Shown: in pieces, positions 13,001 through 28,000 of the stretch
How the letters are laid out: each line of letters starts with the position of its first letter
Position numbering within the stretch: position 1 is the stretch's first letter
DNA from: Caenorhabditis elegans
Taxonomy: Eukaryota > Nematoda > Chromadorea > Rhabditida > Rhabditidae
Length of the DNA: 64,000 nt
Direction: 5' to 3'
NCBI RefSeq assembly: GCF_000002985.6
Contig: NC_003284.9
Location: 11,160,001-11,224,000, forward strand
Notes under the pieces: generated by a model
Told to the model about the DNA's origin: nothing
Seen by the model: the letters and a program-made list of their open reading frames with translations, nothing else
Databases searched by the model: none
Position numbers and translations under genes: made by a program

Positions 13001-16000
13001 ATATTGTACAAAATCTGCTTGATGATAAGAAATAAGATAAATAACACAGTAATTCTCAGGAACACTCAGCAAAACTGGGTGGCAGATAATCTGCGTTTTA
13101 TTTCGAAAATCCAATGTTTTGACATTCTTAGGGTGTATATGTAACACTGAGTTCGCAGAACAAAATTAAATTTTGAATTTTTGTCATATTCTGTCAGCCT
13201 ATACCTAACAAATATGAAATAAGGAATAAGTAACCTATTTTTTTCAATTCTATCATCCGATAGCTCTCATTCATTTAGCCAATCATAATTCATCATTTTA
13301 ATAAAGCCCGGCATTAATAAATACATCACTCGAACATATGTTATGTCTCCCGCTAACTAAAAAAGAATTTTTGGCGGCCATCAAAAGCTTGGGGAGCACA
13401 TTGGGTGCGGACGCCGATTATAAGTGCTCCAAATCCGTTTCATCCTTTTATATTTTTTAGAGTCATTAATAATGTCTTGTTCTATTTCCCCGGTTTTTTT
13501 TATAATAATAGGTATATGATACAAAACTAGTGCCATTATTATTTGCTTGATAGCTGGTTTTAACAAAACTTTTCAAAAAGTGTTTTCATATTTCGAACAC
13601 CTTCTCAGAAGTAATAGCTCTTAGACATGTGCTCATCAAAATTCATTATTTTTGAACCAAGAAAACTCATTTCCGCAGTCTGAAGCGTTCAGAAAAACTC
13701 TAAAAAAATGAAATACAACTTGAAAAATGAGTTTTCGTATTTAATTTTGCGGCGGATTGAGATTTTGGAAAGTGAAACATTTCATTTCCAATTGCAAGTA
13801 TATCAGAAATAATTGTTGTTATAAATATTTTCCAATTTTTCCATTTTTTTTAAATGTTTTAAAACATTTTCTATTCTACGTACAAAAAGAATATATTATT
13901 CATACAAAATCTAAAAGAGATGAAATTTTAAACTCTGTCAGAAAATTGTGTTTACTTATTCGACATTAGTATCTAAACCGCTATCTTATTCATGGGACCC
14001 CTTTTCAGATTAATACTTCAAATCTTCTTGACTCACTCACCACAAAATTCGTTTCTTTTCTTGTATTTTTCACATGAACATTCATAATTTCGTCGTCTTT
14101 ATAGAACGGTTTAATTTCTTCTGGACTAATAAGCGACGAAACTAGTGAAGTGTTGCTCAGATTTGGAATGTAGAGCATTGTATCATTGCTAAAGCCATTT
14201 TTGATGCGTCGGTTGGCCTAAAAGAATGCTCATTGTCTCATTAAATTGTTTTTTGAATTAGTCAACTGCTTACAATAACTCTTATGACGCTAACATCATT
14301 CTGCCACTCCTTTGGAATTCCAATTTTCAGCGCGTCTCCGATTTTCGATCCAACTTTCACTTCTTTTGTTCGCATAACATCATTTTTCTCGGAAATACAT
14401 TCGATTCGTATACTCACATTTCCGTGTGCGATACCATCTCCATCAACCTGAAAAACAACACACTACTTGTTTACCGTTTTCTTTTATATCTAAAACTAAG
14501 AATCCCTCCCCGTTCAAATGGGTCCTTCCTTTTTCCATCTCATTTTCATCCTACGCACTGGGCATCCGCTTCATGACGTCTTTTTTAGTGGGGAAAACCA
14601 CATTACAATGCTCTTACCATTAGGGCGAACAAGGGACACAAATTAGATTCTCACTTGCAGATAGGTCCAAGAAGGATATTTTTCGCTAATTTATACATGC
14701 ACTTTCTTTTAGCTTTAAATGTTTCATTTCAGATTTTAATAATTTTTTTAAAGCGGGAGTACGGTCAGTGGGAAAACGATTAAAATCATTCTTATGGTGC
14801 CAAAATGACCAAATTTGGTGGGAACTCATTTTCCACCACTTTTTGGGTGTCGTTACCATTTTTTGACTAGAAATAAAAAAAATGCCCAAAATTTTTGGAA
14901 ATTGGTATTTTTCCCCTGACCGCACTCCACCGTTGAATGCACCAACTAAATTGTAGCTGCTGTTTTTTTAAAACTCTGCACTCAAAATATGCACCCAAAT
15001 ATTCAGTACAAATGCCCGTCTTGAAAGACTGAACCTCTGAAACATTCCAGCTTTGTCCCTTAATCAAAAACTTACGAGAAGTATGATTTCTTCTACATCA
15101 TTAGTGAAATATGGTCGAACAGCTGTTATTGTAAATTTCGGTGCCATCACGTCCAATCCTAAGATCAAGTCTTGTCGATAGCCGGTTCCATTTTCTCGGG
15201 ACTCGATATAAATCTTCAAAATTATTTATTTATTTACATTTAAATATTGAAAACCATCATGATTTTAATGAAGGTAACCCAAACTTTTTTAAATGTTCTT
15301 TATATTTACATTCGAAAAAACACACAACGCCACCTACATAAAAACATGGCATGGAGATTAAGCGCATTAGCAAGTCATCAAATCTCAGATGATGACGAAT
15401 TGCAGAAATAAGCATGATGTAAAAAAGGGAAGGAAAAATGTTATATTCTTCATATCGTTAAGCTGTGCTTGGCTATGTATTACATTTTTTCTATTCATTT
15501 TCCAGTGTTTCTGCATTTTTCACTATAAAAAGTCCTACATTCGAATATTATACTGCCTTGTTAAATCTCAGCGGACTATTATTGGATTATGTTTTAAAAA
15601 TCAAGGTTCTAAAATTCAAACTTTTTATGCGGTTGTAGGATATTCTATCGCAATTTTTCAAAAAATTGAAAATTTTGAAATATTGTTTCAAAGTTAGCCA
15701 GTTTGAAAAAACCAACTATAATAAATTTCATAAAAAGAAGTTCAAGTACGTTTGATTTTAACTTTTATTTTAATTTTTCATCTCAATTATGATTTCAGTT
15801 TTAATTTTAATTTTTGCTTTGCTGTGTGCGATTACTCACATAAAATAAATTGGTATTCCATATACGTAAACGCCAAGCTTAATACAATCATCAATCAACA
15901 GTTTGCCCTTTCCCTTCTTTATTTTTCTATTCAAATGACGAACCTCTTTCGGCAGCGGATTGGGTGGGTCACATTTACCAAGGTCCACAATAGAAGACCA

Positions 16001-19000
16001 AATACCATTGTCAAACTGAAAACATGAAAAATGAGGCGTATTAGATAACAGGCGTTCGTGGCTCATTAAAGAATAATGACTCATGAAGATGCGCGTCTTC
16101 TGGTTTTTTCTCAGACTTGCAGCAAAAACCTTGTCTACGATTCTTTATCTTAAGCTCGTCTGGTTTTCATATTTTTTCCTCGTTGAGGTTTCAGAGCTTA
16201 ATTTTGTTTTACACAAAATTCTTATATTTCGTTTTATGAAAATTGTCCTCCCACACTTTGCTCATTGTACTGAAGAGATCTTGATAAAAAATAATATGGT
16301 TTCCTTTAAAAATATGTCCAATGTCTGTGTGGAAATGGTTAACAATATGAATTGAGAAAATAAAATTAACAAGTTCATCAGGATTTTGTTTGGATTCATT
16401 GCGTTTATTTTCAATAAATGGCACTATTTTCATGTGTTAGCAATCAGGGTTGGGCAGAAATTTTAATAAAGTGTAAATTTTCAAGAAGTTACCAGTAAGA
16501 ATTTTTCTTAGATAACTGATTGTCAAACGGCATTGAACGGGTAAAAACCCGATTACACTCTTTTATTTTGTTGTTGATCAGTAAAAGTCCTGGACCTAAT
16601 CTATTTTCCTAATACAATATTTTCCAAACGATTTGTTTTCTTCTGCTACTCTGTTAAATTACCATTGACATGCATTTCTATATTTTTATAGTACCTATTC
16701 TCATTGTTTGTTGCCTGGTTTCACAATGAAATTTCACGATGACACTAAAGTTTAAGAATTTTTTTTCGGAATATTCGAAAGAATGATATATGTGAAATTT
16801 TCAGTATTTGCCTTTCCATTCCCCCGGCGTGTACGGATATCCAAACATGCTCTTCCAGAATATATCAACCCGACTTCCAAAGCAAACTCTTTTTTTAACC
16901 ATTATGATTTTGATTATTTCATGTTTCAGTACAGCCATAGGCAAACTCTTGGAAGCTTAATAATTATATTTCCTGTTAAAGCTAAAACGAAATCATATTG
17001 AAATTAAGTGACAACTTGAATCTTAACTTGAGTTTTAAAAATAAAGAAAGCAATAAAAATATAAATACCAATTGTAGCAAATACTCGTTGTTTTCTTTCC
17101 TTTGCCTAATAACTCAATTAGCATTTTCTTTCAAAAAAATCTTCACGGTGTTTTTTATGGCGAATTTGTAAGCAGTTTTTTGGGAATGGAAGACTAAGGA
17201 TTATATTATGCTAAGGATTATATTTTTGTTCTAACTAGAGTATCATTTGCCTCACAAAAAAGAACTCGAATAAATTAGGTTTGTTTTGCTGAAATTTTCG
17301 TTTTGATGAGAAAAATGAAAGAAAAAAATATAAGGAAAACGTTCACTTCGTCTTATTTGCTCGGAATACTTTAACTGGTCGGTAGCATTGATTACTTTCA
17401 AGACGTCTTACCTAGTGTCCTATGAAATCATTGCGTGAAAAAATTCAATTTTGATTCATGATCGCTTGAAAACATAAATATTCTGCTTTCTTTTTCTTAT
17501 TTCCAATCCTTAAATGCGGAACCGATTTTATAAAGAGATGGGAAAATTCACGAGAAGCCAAGAGAGAGCCCCGCCAAAACAGCTTAAATGAGCTGAGTGG
17601 GAGATATTGAAAAACCGTTCCACCAGTAATCTTATTTTGTTAAGAAAAGGTTTATAGTGCTAAACCGTGCTAAAAAATAATTGAAAACCTCTTTAAAACA
17701 ATTTGTGTAGCCTATTTTTATTGTTTTTTCCCATTTTTTAATTTTGCTTATGTTTTCAGAAACGCTGCTTTTTGGTGAACTACTAAAATTTATTGTTCCT
17801 ACAATAAAAAATTGTGGTCAAAGCACCCACACACGCACGGCATTCATTGGAAGGTTTTGGTAGATAAAAACAACATCATCAAAAAATATTTGGCCGGTTT
17901 TTGTTAGGTCTATCAAATCCTTCAATCAAATTAGTGTGTGCCCGTTTCTCGAACGCCTCGAGCTTTTTTCGACCAATAGTTTTTTTTTGCTTCTCAGTGA
18001 ATAAAAAAAGAATTTCGAATGCGCACTTTCGTTTCGCTCTTTTTTTTATTTTTCTATTCCTTTCTTAGAAGTACAATCGAATATTCACCTATCTGCATTT
18101 TTCAACTTTTCCTTGGCATAGAAACTTGGGAGCTTGCTAGTTTTCTTAGTTTTCGCTAGTTAAATATTCTGAAAAATGGTGAAGTGTTCCCACAATTGAT
18201 AATGCCGGAAACTCAACCACTTATGTTTTTTTAAATAGTGCCCAGAACAAAAAAAAAATGAATTGCCATTTCACATTTTTACAGTCATGTTTTGACACTT
18301 TGGGTGCTAGAACATTACATATTTTTGTCATCTGAGCAGTAGCATGGACCCAACCTAAAATGTTCTATTTGATTCTTCTCGGCGACAATAATATTGTCGC
18401 ATTGTCTGTTTTTATTTTCCATTATCCCCTTTTCCTTTCTTATTTATTTTATTCAGGTCGGTAAGTAAAGATGGAAAAAGAAGAATCAAATATAATAATT
18501 GATTTTGCTCTCGCATCATTTACCACTGTATAGCTGTTCTATGGTATGGTGGGTGTGCACATCAATGTAGGCCGGGCCATTGAGTTCTGCTCGCTATAGG
18601 ATTTTATATTGGGAAAAATCACATGGCATCATTTGCTAATCGAAAATCAGCTGTCACCACTGTCTCGGATTTTCAGCCGTTCTTCTGATGTCTCGTGTTT
18701 TTCTTTGTTTTCCTTATTTTCCCACTACCAATAACTGTTTAGTATTCTGACGCGGACTTTTAATCAAAAAACCTAAGCGTTGTTATTCTTGGTCTTGGTT
18801 GGTTTTTACTCATTCATCCTTCCCTATTCTCAAACCATTTTCACTTCGCTCATCTCATTTCTCACTTTTCCTTCAACACTTCGTTTGTTCAAGTTACAAT
18901 GTTTGACAGGCAGATGGAGGTGGATAATTCAACAATTGTTGAAACAGTGGCACCCACCTATCTGATAAGTGATTATATAGAAATTGCATATTTGGGACTT

Positions 19001-22000
19001 GTTCTGCTATTTGGAGTTCCAGCAAACGCCGTCATACTTCAAAAGTTGATTAAAGAGATGAAGATGTCAAATCGGGATATGGTTAAGGTGAGCTTTATGA
19101 GAGTATAGTCAATCAACAAGAAATTTGTTACAGAGTGGTTTCGTTATGCTGAAGATAAATTTGAACATAACAGATCTTCTGATCTTGACCTACTCCCTCG
19201 GTAAACTCATCTGGCTTATCACTTATAAGTGGATCGGTGGAGATTACGCGTGCAGATTTTATCAGGTATGAGACACTTAGTTCTTAAGCCACACAAAAAA
19301 TACATTTGCAATTTTTAGATGTTCTCCATGTTCTCATTATATAGCTCTTCAAATATCGTAATGTGCATCGCACTTGATAGGTTACGGAATGTGATCTATG
19401 CAAACCAAATTCACACAAAAACTGATAAGGTGAGTTAAAATGATAGCAGAATGGAGCTTATCGTTTTCCAGTTAAGCGGGATTCGAAGGTATTAGTAAAT
19501 ATCTTTCAAATTTTGAAAAAAAAGGCATTTTCTTTGGAATGTTAGCAGGGTACTCACTAACAAGACTATTCATACACTGTTCACTATAGTGATTCCACGA
19601 ACTTCAAAATAAAAACCCTTTTCAACTTAGAATATACTAATTTTACAGAGATCAAAATAATTAAGCTTTAGATGCTCTAACGTGTCACAGATAGGGACCG
19701 AACTATACAAAAATTGAAACAAAAAAGTTCGAATCAAATGCTCAATTTTCAGATAAGTACAGTATCAATTTTGGCGTACAGTTCTTGGCTTGCTGCACTA
19801 GTCTGTAGTTTACCACAATTCTTCCTTTTCCAAACAATCGAGGTGTATCCAAATTTTGTTCAATGCTCAGACATTTGGCAAATTCGGAGACATAGTCAAG
19901 ATGATATTGCATTTTTTGGGAAAGACTCGTTTGTACTAACTCAGACATTCGAGAACTCTTACAACATTGCTCATTTGGTACATTTCCAAAAATCTTCAGT
20001 GTCTTATTAATTTTTCTGTTTAGCTTCTTGTATTCTGGGGCCCACTGATTGTTCTAATCGTAACGTATGCGGTGATAGCAACCAAGCTCACGAAGTACTC
20101 GTTAAAAGCACCTGGAACCCAGAGCATGAGAAGACCTATGCCAACTGCAGCCGATGATTTACCGAAAGGTTCGTATTTCTAACTACCAAAAAGAATAATA
20201 GTGAAATCTCATATTTCCAGAAGTTGTTGTCCACGTTAACGTCGAAGACGGTCTACTCAAAAAAGAGGGCAGTATAAAAAAGGTGGGGAACATGCGAAAT
20301 TGATAATAAAAACAGCTAAAAATTCATAAAGTACATAATCTAATTATAGAACTTATTACGAACTCACATCTTGATTAGTTTTTTTCCTTGTTTTCTAGCA
20401 AACTTATGAAAGAAAATCTGTGAGATCGAGAAAGTGAAAACAAGCTGATTACTGTAGCCAATCTTCAAGTTACAGGTGGTAAGATGCTGTGCTGAGGAGC
20501 TCATTACAAAGCAACATCGAAAGAAGTCGAATCGTAGAATGAGAGCCAGTAAGTGTTAAATTTTTGTGATCACATAATGATTGGATTTATTAAAGAAGAA
20601 TCAACAACGACAACATCATCAACATCTACACGAATGCCAACGTGGCGGAAACAAATGCGCAGTCGTGTGTTTCGAACCACAATGCTTGTCATTCTGACCC
20701 ACTTCCTCTTTTGGTTCCCTTACAATGCACTCGGCTTAATGAAATACATCAACCAATCTATGTTTGAGTGAGTTTTTGCAAAAAAAAAAATCTTGAGCAG
20801 CGTTGCTACCGTCAACTAGTTTGAGAGGGTGATTTAGAATGAAAAATTATAGTTGTTTCGGGATATGTAAACCCTTAAGTTTTGAACTGGCAGGTTCGAA
20901 TGCAAGCAACGTTTTGATAAATTTATGGCATCTCGTAAAACATTTAAAAATTACACATCACCATCTCTAAGTGAGCCTAAGTAAACTCCCGCGAGATACC
21001 GGAGAAAACAAAGAAAAAATATCATTTTGTGAATCAAACAACAAATAATTTTCAGAGTTCTTAGCGCAAATGCCAATATTTTCAAAGACTTGCAAATTCT
21101 CATCACACTCATCAATCCGTTCCTATACGGTTTCTCAACTGGAAACTAGCAAGAAACCGTCGAGGTGTACAACACATTTAACCAGCTATCACTACCAAGT
21201 TTTTACACTTATTTGGTTTTAATAATTATGACTTATTGATTTGAATTTTTTGAAAATAAACCTTGAAACGTTTTATAAGATGTTTTATTGAATTCTATCA
21301 AATCTTTTAAAAACTCAATATTGTGCAACTTTGCCAAAGAAAAATGGAATTATTTCGAAGTTTCTCAACAATCTGATACAGGTACCTAGTGAATAGTTGA
21401 TGCTGCTCCTCATGTTCTTTTTAACGAAACTAGCTGAGTTTAACTATTGAAAAGGATATGTTGCAAAATATCACCAGTACACATAAATGAACGAACATGA
21501 ACTGCAGATGACTCATGATTAAAAATATATATACCTTTCTATGAATTGAAATAAGCTCACAAAATTGATCAATTTTTTAAAATTAAAAACAATTAAATAT
21601 ATTTCCCCTGGATCATAAAAAAACCGGCAAACCAGACAACCAATATTGGAATTTTATGGATAATTAATATTAAAACCCCAGCTGTAAAATTTTGATCTTT
21701 ACAGCTGGCTGGTTTTGTTTTTGTGCGAGTTTTATTTTTGAAATTTAAACTACTGTGTGAAAATATACTGTTATTCGATTAATTAAACTAAATTTAAAAA
21801 ATTAAATGAACTATGTTTTTCAGAGTTATTTGCTTTCCCGAAAACAAAACGGGATAAGCTTAGATTAAAGCCAAACTTGAACTCTTTGAAACACTATTCG
21901 TCATTTTCCAGAAATTTATACGAACGGCACGCATAATCATTGTTGGATTACTTGAATTGTACGCGTATGCTAATCTGAAATGCCGGATTTTTGATCTATT

Positions 22001-25000
22001 ATCATTGCAATCTGAAGCATGTCTTCCAAACTTTAAACAGATTGGTAGATCAAAGCTCCCCCACACTTGTCTATCTTGCATTCATCTTCGATTTTATATT
22101 TCACTTAATGAACCATTCTCTGTGTTGGGCTCACGAATCTAACTAACTAGACTGCCATGTTTGGACAACCTCCAAGTTATTAAAACCGCCTACGAACAGG
22201 AAATAAAGCTCGCGCTGAATTTCTTTGCTATGTCTTTTTTCTTTTTCATTTTTTTTTCATCTGTTTTGCGAGTTGCACCTTCACAGCGATGAGCAACTAC
22301 TATGACAGCACTATTCTGTCATGATGGACTCGTTAATAAGCAAAATTAGAATCAAATGACTGTTTGGTGTGTTCTCTTATTGAACAAGCTCCGCCCACAA
22401 GTTCTCCAGCAGGGTCCCACGCCTTTGTTCACTCTCCATTTCCGAATCATGCAGTGGACTTTTTTCAAGAAGTGTTCTTGTCGCTATGAGGTTCTTGTTG
22501 TCCATGACATTTCCAATCGTTTGATGCTTGTTTTATTTCCTTTTCTGCCACGTATTCTCATGTTGCTATTGTTGGGAAAATTTTATTTCCAACATGAATT
22601 TTCAAATCGAGTGCCAACTTTCGCTCTTGCAATATAGTTTGTTCTTTTGTTTTGAGTCTTGTTCGATGTTCAATAAAATTTAAAAATTGAGACTCTTAAA
22701 GTTCCCAGAATGAACTTGCAATGAGGCAATAGCTGCTAATTTTTTACAAACTTTTATAACCAAGGTAGTTTTTGAGTTTGCATTTTATGATCTCGTTTTA
22801 AATTTTATCAATTTTTGGTTGTTGAGGCAACTTGACTATTCAGATTCTTATGACGTTTGAATCGCACCAAGTTTGTAAAAAATGAAATATGTAATTGTTT
22901 TTTCTGAAATTTTTTTCAAAATATTTCAGGAGTTTTGATGAGTTAATGGCAAAAATTGACTAATATGGAGTTCAACTCCTAATTATCTTTATGTATTATG
23001 CAAAGTGACATCATTTTTTATATAAAAAACCGAATTTTTTCAATGACCAATACAGAAGTTCGTTTTTGAAAATTCGTGAAAAAAACCAACTCTTGATCAC
23101 AGACGACAAATGAATAATGTACATACATGACCAATAAGAGTGCAGAAAAAATACCACCCAAAAAAAACGTTTTCTCAACTTGCCGATATGCCAGTAAATT
23201 CCACAGAAAATGAATGATCGCATCCACGATATTTATGTTTTAACGTTGCACAGAGATAAAGAAGCGAAAACAATTATTGTGTTTACGTGCTCAGTAACCC
23301 CTCATTGGGGTCCTTCTTTTTCCTTCTTTGATGCCCGTTTTGTTCGTGAATTAACCTAGTTAATCCCGTCACATCACGAGAAAAAAACGAAACATTCGTT
23401 GCATAATCCACATCTCATTGTCTACATCCTGCATTACATCCTCTTTTTTATTGGATTTATACTAGGTTAAGAGAACCTATGACAAAACGTTGGATCATTT
23501 ATTTTGTGTTTCCCTCTTTTTTCATCCTTCCTATGTGGTCTCTTACCGAAGAAGAAAACTGAAAATCAGATCTTTTTTTTTGTCCTCATGGAAGAAAAAT
23601 AGGAAGGAAGAACAAGCTAAAATTTGATGGAATAAGACACATATTACATTCCTCTTTTTTCTCGAACCCAGATATTTGTATTCACATTCATCCCGACTAT
23701 GTTATGTCTATGTTTGGTACCATAGGGGTATTGAGTTGAAAATTCAATTAGGAGGGCATCGAATCCTCTCTATTCATTTGAACCCGGAAAACTACCAAAT
23801 GTAAATTTTTCTAGCAATTACCGTAGATCATCTGATGAACTAGTACATGTAGTTCTACTTCTACTTCTGTTTCGTAAAAAGCAGACATCTAGAACATATT
23901 CCAATACTCAAAACTGAACGAAAGAGAAAGACGTGAAAAAAAAAAGATTTCCTGCTGACAGTTTCTAAAAAAACGAAACAATACAATCCTTAACTTATAA
24001 AAGTTAAACATGAAACATTAACAATGTAACTTCAATGTAACTTCAGTTCCGTACTACTTCATATGTGTGTGCTATTTCCGAGTTTTCATTTCATCCGTTT
24101 TCAAAAACGCTTCTATTGACACGAACGAGGTGACAAAAGACAAAAAACATATTACAAAATGTGAGCATTTCGGACCGAAGGTAAGTTCAACCCGCCACCG
24201 GGAGCGCTCTCCGAGCCCATCACATTCCAAATGCTCTTCGGTTATGATGAGTCGCATGTTTATCTCGTCGCCTCGACCGCCTCCCGCACATGCATTTGCA
24301 AATTTTCAATTTCCGTCGTCGTTCTTACTCATAGTCCGGCGCCTGGCTTGGATTTATTCCTAAGAAGGCGCGAACGGCTGGAGTATTTGTTAAATTACAA
24401 AATAAATGTGTTGGTTGTTTTAATGCACACTTTTGACGTAACAGTGTCAAAATACATTCATTAGTATTTATATTCACTAAAAATAATGTTGTTTCGAATC
24501 GAAAAATAACCGAATTTGCATCGCTTTTTGACTGTGAATAAAAAACTTTCGAAAAAATTTGCAACATTTTACAAAACAACATTTTACTATGACATTTGAT
24601 CGTTTTGTGTAGCACCATGTAAAAAGTTTTTAATATTTTTCCCACTGAAACGTTTAATAAAAATGTAGGTTTGTTCTTCAGTTATAATTGACAAATTATC
24701 CTCACAAAAACAATAGACATTTCAAACATTTCGAATATGTTAATGTTGGGTATCAACGTGTATTGACCCACTCCTTGTAACACTTCTTGTAATAAACTAC
24801 TTCTCTCCTTGTCACTCGCTCAATACACAACAGATAATAATAATTCGTCATCGAGGCTAATGATGCCACTTATGCTGTCGTAAACTTTTAGCTTGGACGT
24901 TTCTCCATATAATTTTCAAATTAAACCTTCTCCTCCCACCACCAAATAACATGTTAGAAAACAAAGATTTTTCTCTTTCAGAAGAGCATTAAAAAAATAG

Positions 25001-28000
25001 CACCGTTGTGTTTTCCAAAACCACTATTTGTATAGGTAAACTCCAACTATTTTTCTTGAAGTTTCCGTATATTCTCATCTGGTTAGCCTACCCAACAAGT
25101 CGTTCGTTTTGCATTTCATTTCCAGAGAACACCGATCGCGTACGTATTACACAATTCCAGCTAATTACATAAGGAAAATGAAAAGAATTGGTGAAAATCC
25201 TGTGTATTCATTCCAAAAATGTAATCGAATTCCATTATGTCTGTCACGACTTGCACTTTTTCGAATGATTTCTTCATCGTCTAGTGACACTTCTTCTCTT
25301 TTCAGTAGATTGTATTATTTTCTTTCTTTTAGTTTATTGGATCGTTCAACTCTCGGAAGAAAATGTTTCCTAACTCACCAGAAAGCAAAATTCTAGTAAG
25401 ATGCATAAACACTGTTCCAGTTAGATCATTTATATATCTATACTTAGTAAACAACTGCTATGATCAGTATGCTGGTTACGTATTCATTTCTAATTTCTTC
25501 TCCGACGCACCACTTCTTTCATTCTTTCAATTTCCTTATTTCCTAACTTTTTCAACTGTTCTGCCAGTGCATACAAACAAGTTTGACACAAATAAAAAAA
25601 ATTGCAGCTGAATTCAGTTGAATTTGGGCGTGTGTGGAAAATGGAGGGTGTATGTGTGCGATTTAGGAAAAAAAACGCGAACGTACCTCTAAGTGTTTTG
25701 ATGTATCTCGGAATATTTATTTAATATATATTTTGTTCTGGTTTAAAGCCGCAAAGTCTTGGTTTACTAACATATTCGTAAAGTTCTGATTAAAAATTCA
25801 ATTTTCAGACTATGATTGAAACATCTACAAGAATATCACAACTAGTACCAGAAAGGCTGTGGTCAGAAGTGACAGAAGCAAGCATACTTTTTATATATGA
25901 TATTGCATATATTATAGTGGGATTCATTATTGCTATCAAACTATATAATCAGAGAAAGTAGGTGTTTAAAGTCAAAATTGAAATGCAAAATGAACATTTT
26001 AGAGTCAAACGACCAATTCAACACAATGGGCAGTCAGGAAACCACAACTCATTTCTACTTTTCAAAACTAGCTTGTTCGCAAGTGATTGCATGATTATGT
26101 TTATCTATGCAGCTGTGAAAGTAGGAAACTTATTGTACGTAAAACTTGAAACCCCACTCTTCCAGGCTCTCTGGCTATTACAATTCGAATGGAAATATGG
26201 TTCATTATGGTGCAAAATGTACAGATACTGGTCATCTGTGGCATTCTTTTCGAACTCGAATATAGTTTGCGGTATAGCATTGGATAGGTATCTTTCGGTG
26301 TACAGTAATCATATTATTGGTAAGTATTTTGAATTAGAACTTGATTTTTTTGAAAGAGAATTCAATTTGAAATACTTTTCTCAATTCAACATTCTAGAGA
26401 TAGAAAGTTTTACTGAAGAACTTAATCAAAAACATATTAAATACAAATAATACAATTTCAAGCTGACGTGTTCCAAAAATTGTAGATAATGTATGAAAAT
26501 AAGACTGCATTTTTCAACAAAGACAAACAATAATCCCTTGTTTTTCAACCAGGTGTTCGTCAGTACCAAAGAACTAAACGGATGCTATATGCTGTGTGGA
26601 TTATTGCATTAATCGCCGCGCTTCCGCAGCTCATCGTCTGGGAAACGTATCGTCCCAGTTCAGAAGACTGGGAGCAATGTGTCACCGTATTTGCCATTGA
26701 TCTACACAAATTACCACTCAATTCACCAAAAAAAGATGAGATCAACTTTTGCTCCATGCTCTATGAAGGGTACCATCAAGCAATGGCATTCTGGTTGCCC
26801 TTAAGCATAACAATTGCTTCCTACGTTCGCATGATGAGCAGGCTTATTCCATTTTGGCCGTTCACAGTGCTCAACCACTATGAAGACGAGCGACAACAAA
26901 CGTGAGAAGCTTTAATTTATTTGTGTAATGTTTTCAACTCATTCTATTTCCAGACTATGTACGATTTTCTGGAGCAAAATTAGTGAGAAAATACGAAGCT
27001 TCTTCTGCGTAACCATTTTTCGACGGAAAAGCTATGCATCTCAGCAATCAGTGAGAGGTACTACACCTTTTTTCATTGTAGATGTATTTTTAACGTTTTT
27101 TTTCCGATATACTTACTGCAAAAAATTTGAAATCATAATTTTTTTTACAGTTCCATTGGCTGAAACAATACGTCATCCACCAACTACAGCTCTTCGACGA
27201 CAACTAGGCACAACAGTATTTAAAAATGCTTGTGCAATAATTGTGACCCATATTATTCTTTGGCTCCCGTATAATATTATCAGTTTGTCAAGGTATGCTT
27301 ATCGGCGCAATTGTAATTAATCAGATCTTCTATTTCAGATTCGTAAACGAAGGTTTTTACGAGACCATTTCTCAAAATGGCGGAAATCTTTTCGAGCTCC
27401 TTATTCTGCTCAGCTCGTTTTTGAATCCAATCCTATACTCTGGCGGGACCAACACAGCTCATCGAGTCTAGCTTTAGAGGAAACTTAGATAAACTATGTA
27501 TGAATATTTTTTGACTATGTATTATGCATTTGTGATCTATGACGCCGTTATCGGTGTGTCACGATTTTTTTTTCTTTTTTCCTAGTTTTTTCTCCGGGGG
27601 TCTACGCTGAATTATAATAATAAAATAGATGGAAAATAAACTAACTTCTCCAGACCGCAGATGAGTCAGATGACTTCGGTCCTGTGATGAAGATCCAACT
27701 TCACGGCAGTACACATGGACAGACCCATTCACAGGCTTTCCGTGGAAATACCTAGAAAACAATGGAATATTTGAGTTTGCCTTCCTATTTTATTATGGGC
27801 CGTGTCTATTAGTACAATTTGTGTCTAGAATTTACTAACAAAACTAGATTATTTTGAAAAATAGGGGTTAACTTACTTTGCTTCTACCGTAACGGTAGTT
27901 TTGTCCAAATCACTGTTATCTACCAAAAACCCATTCAGTCTATAGTTAGGCAGATCTGAAATCAATTTTCAAAAACAATTTTCTAGCTTCAAGCTTGTTA

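Noticed and set aside
26121..26165. Reading the GPCR exon straight through as one 162-codon frame
   Set aside because: The 45-bp segment has good splice ends, and removing it restores alignment with the neighbouring receptor.
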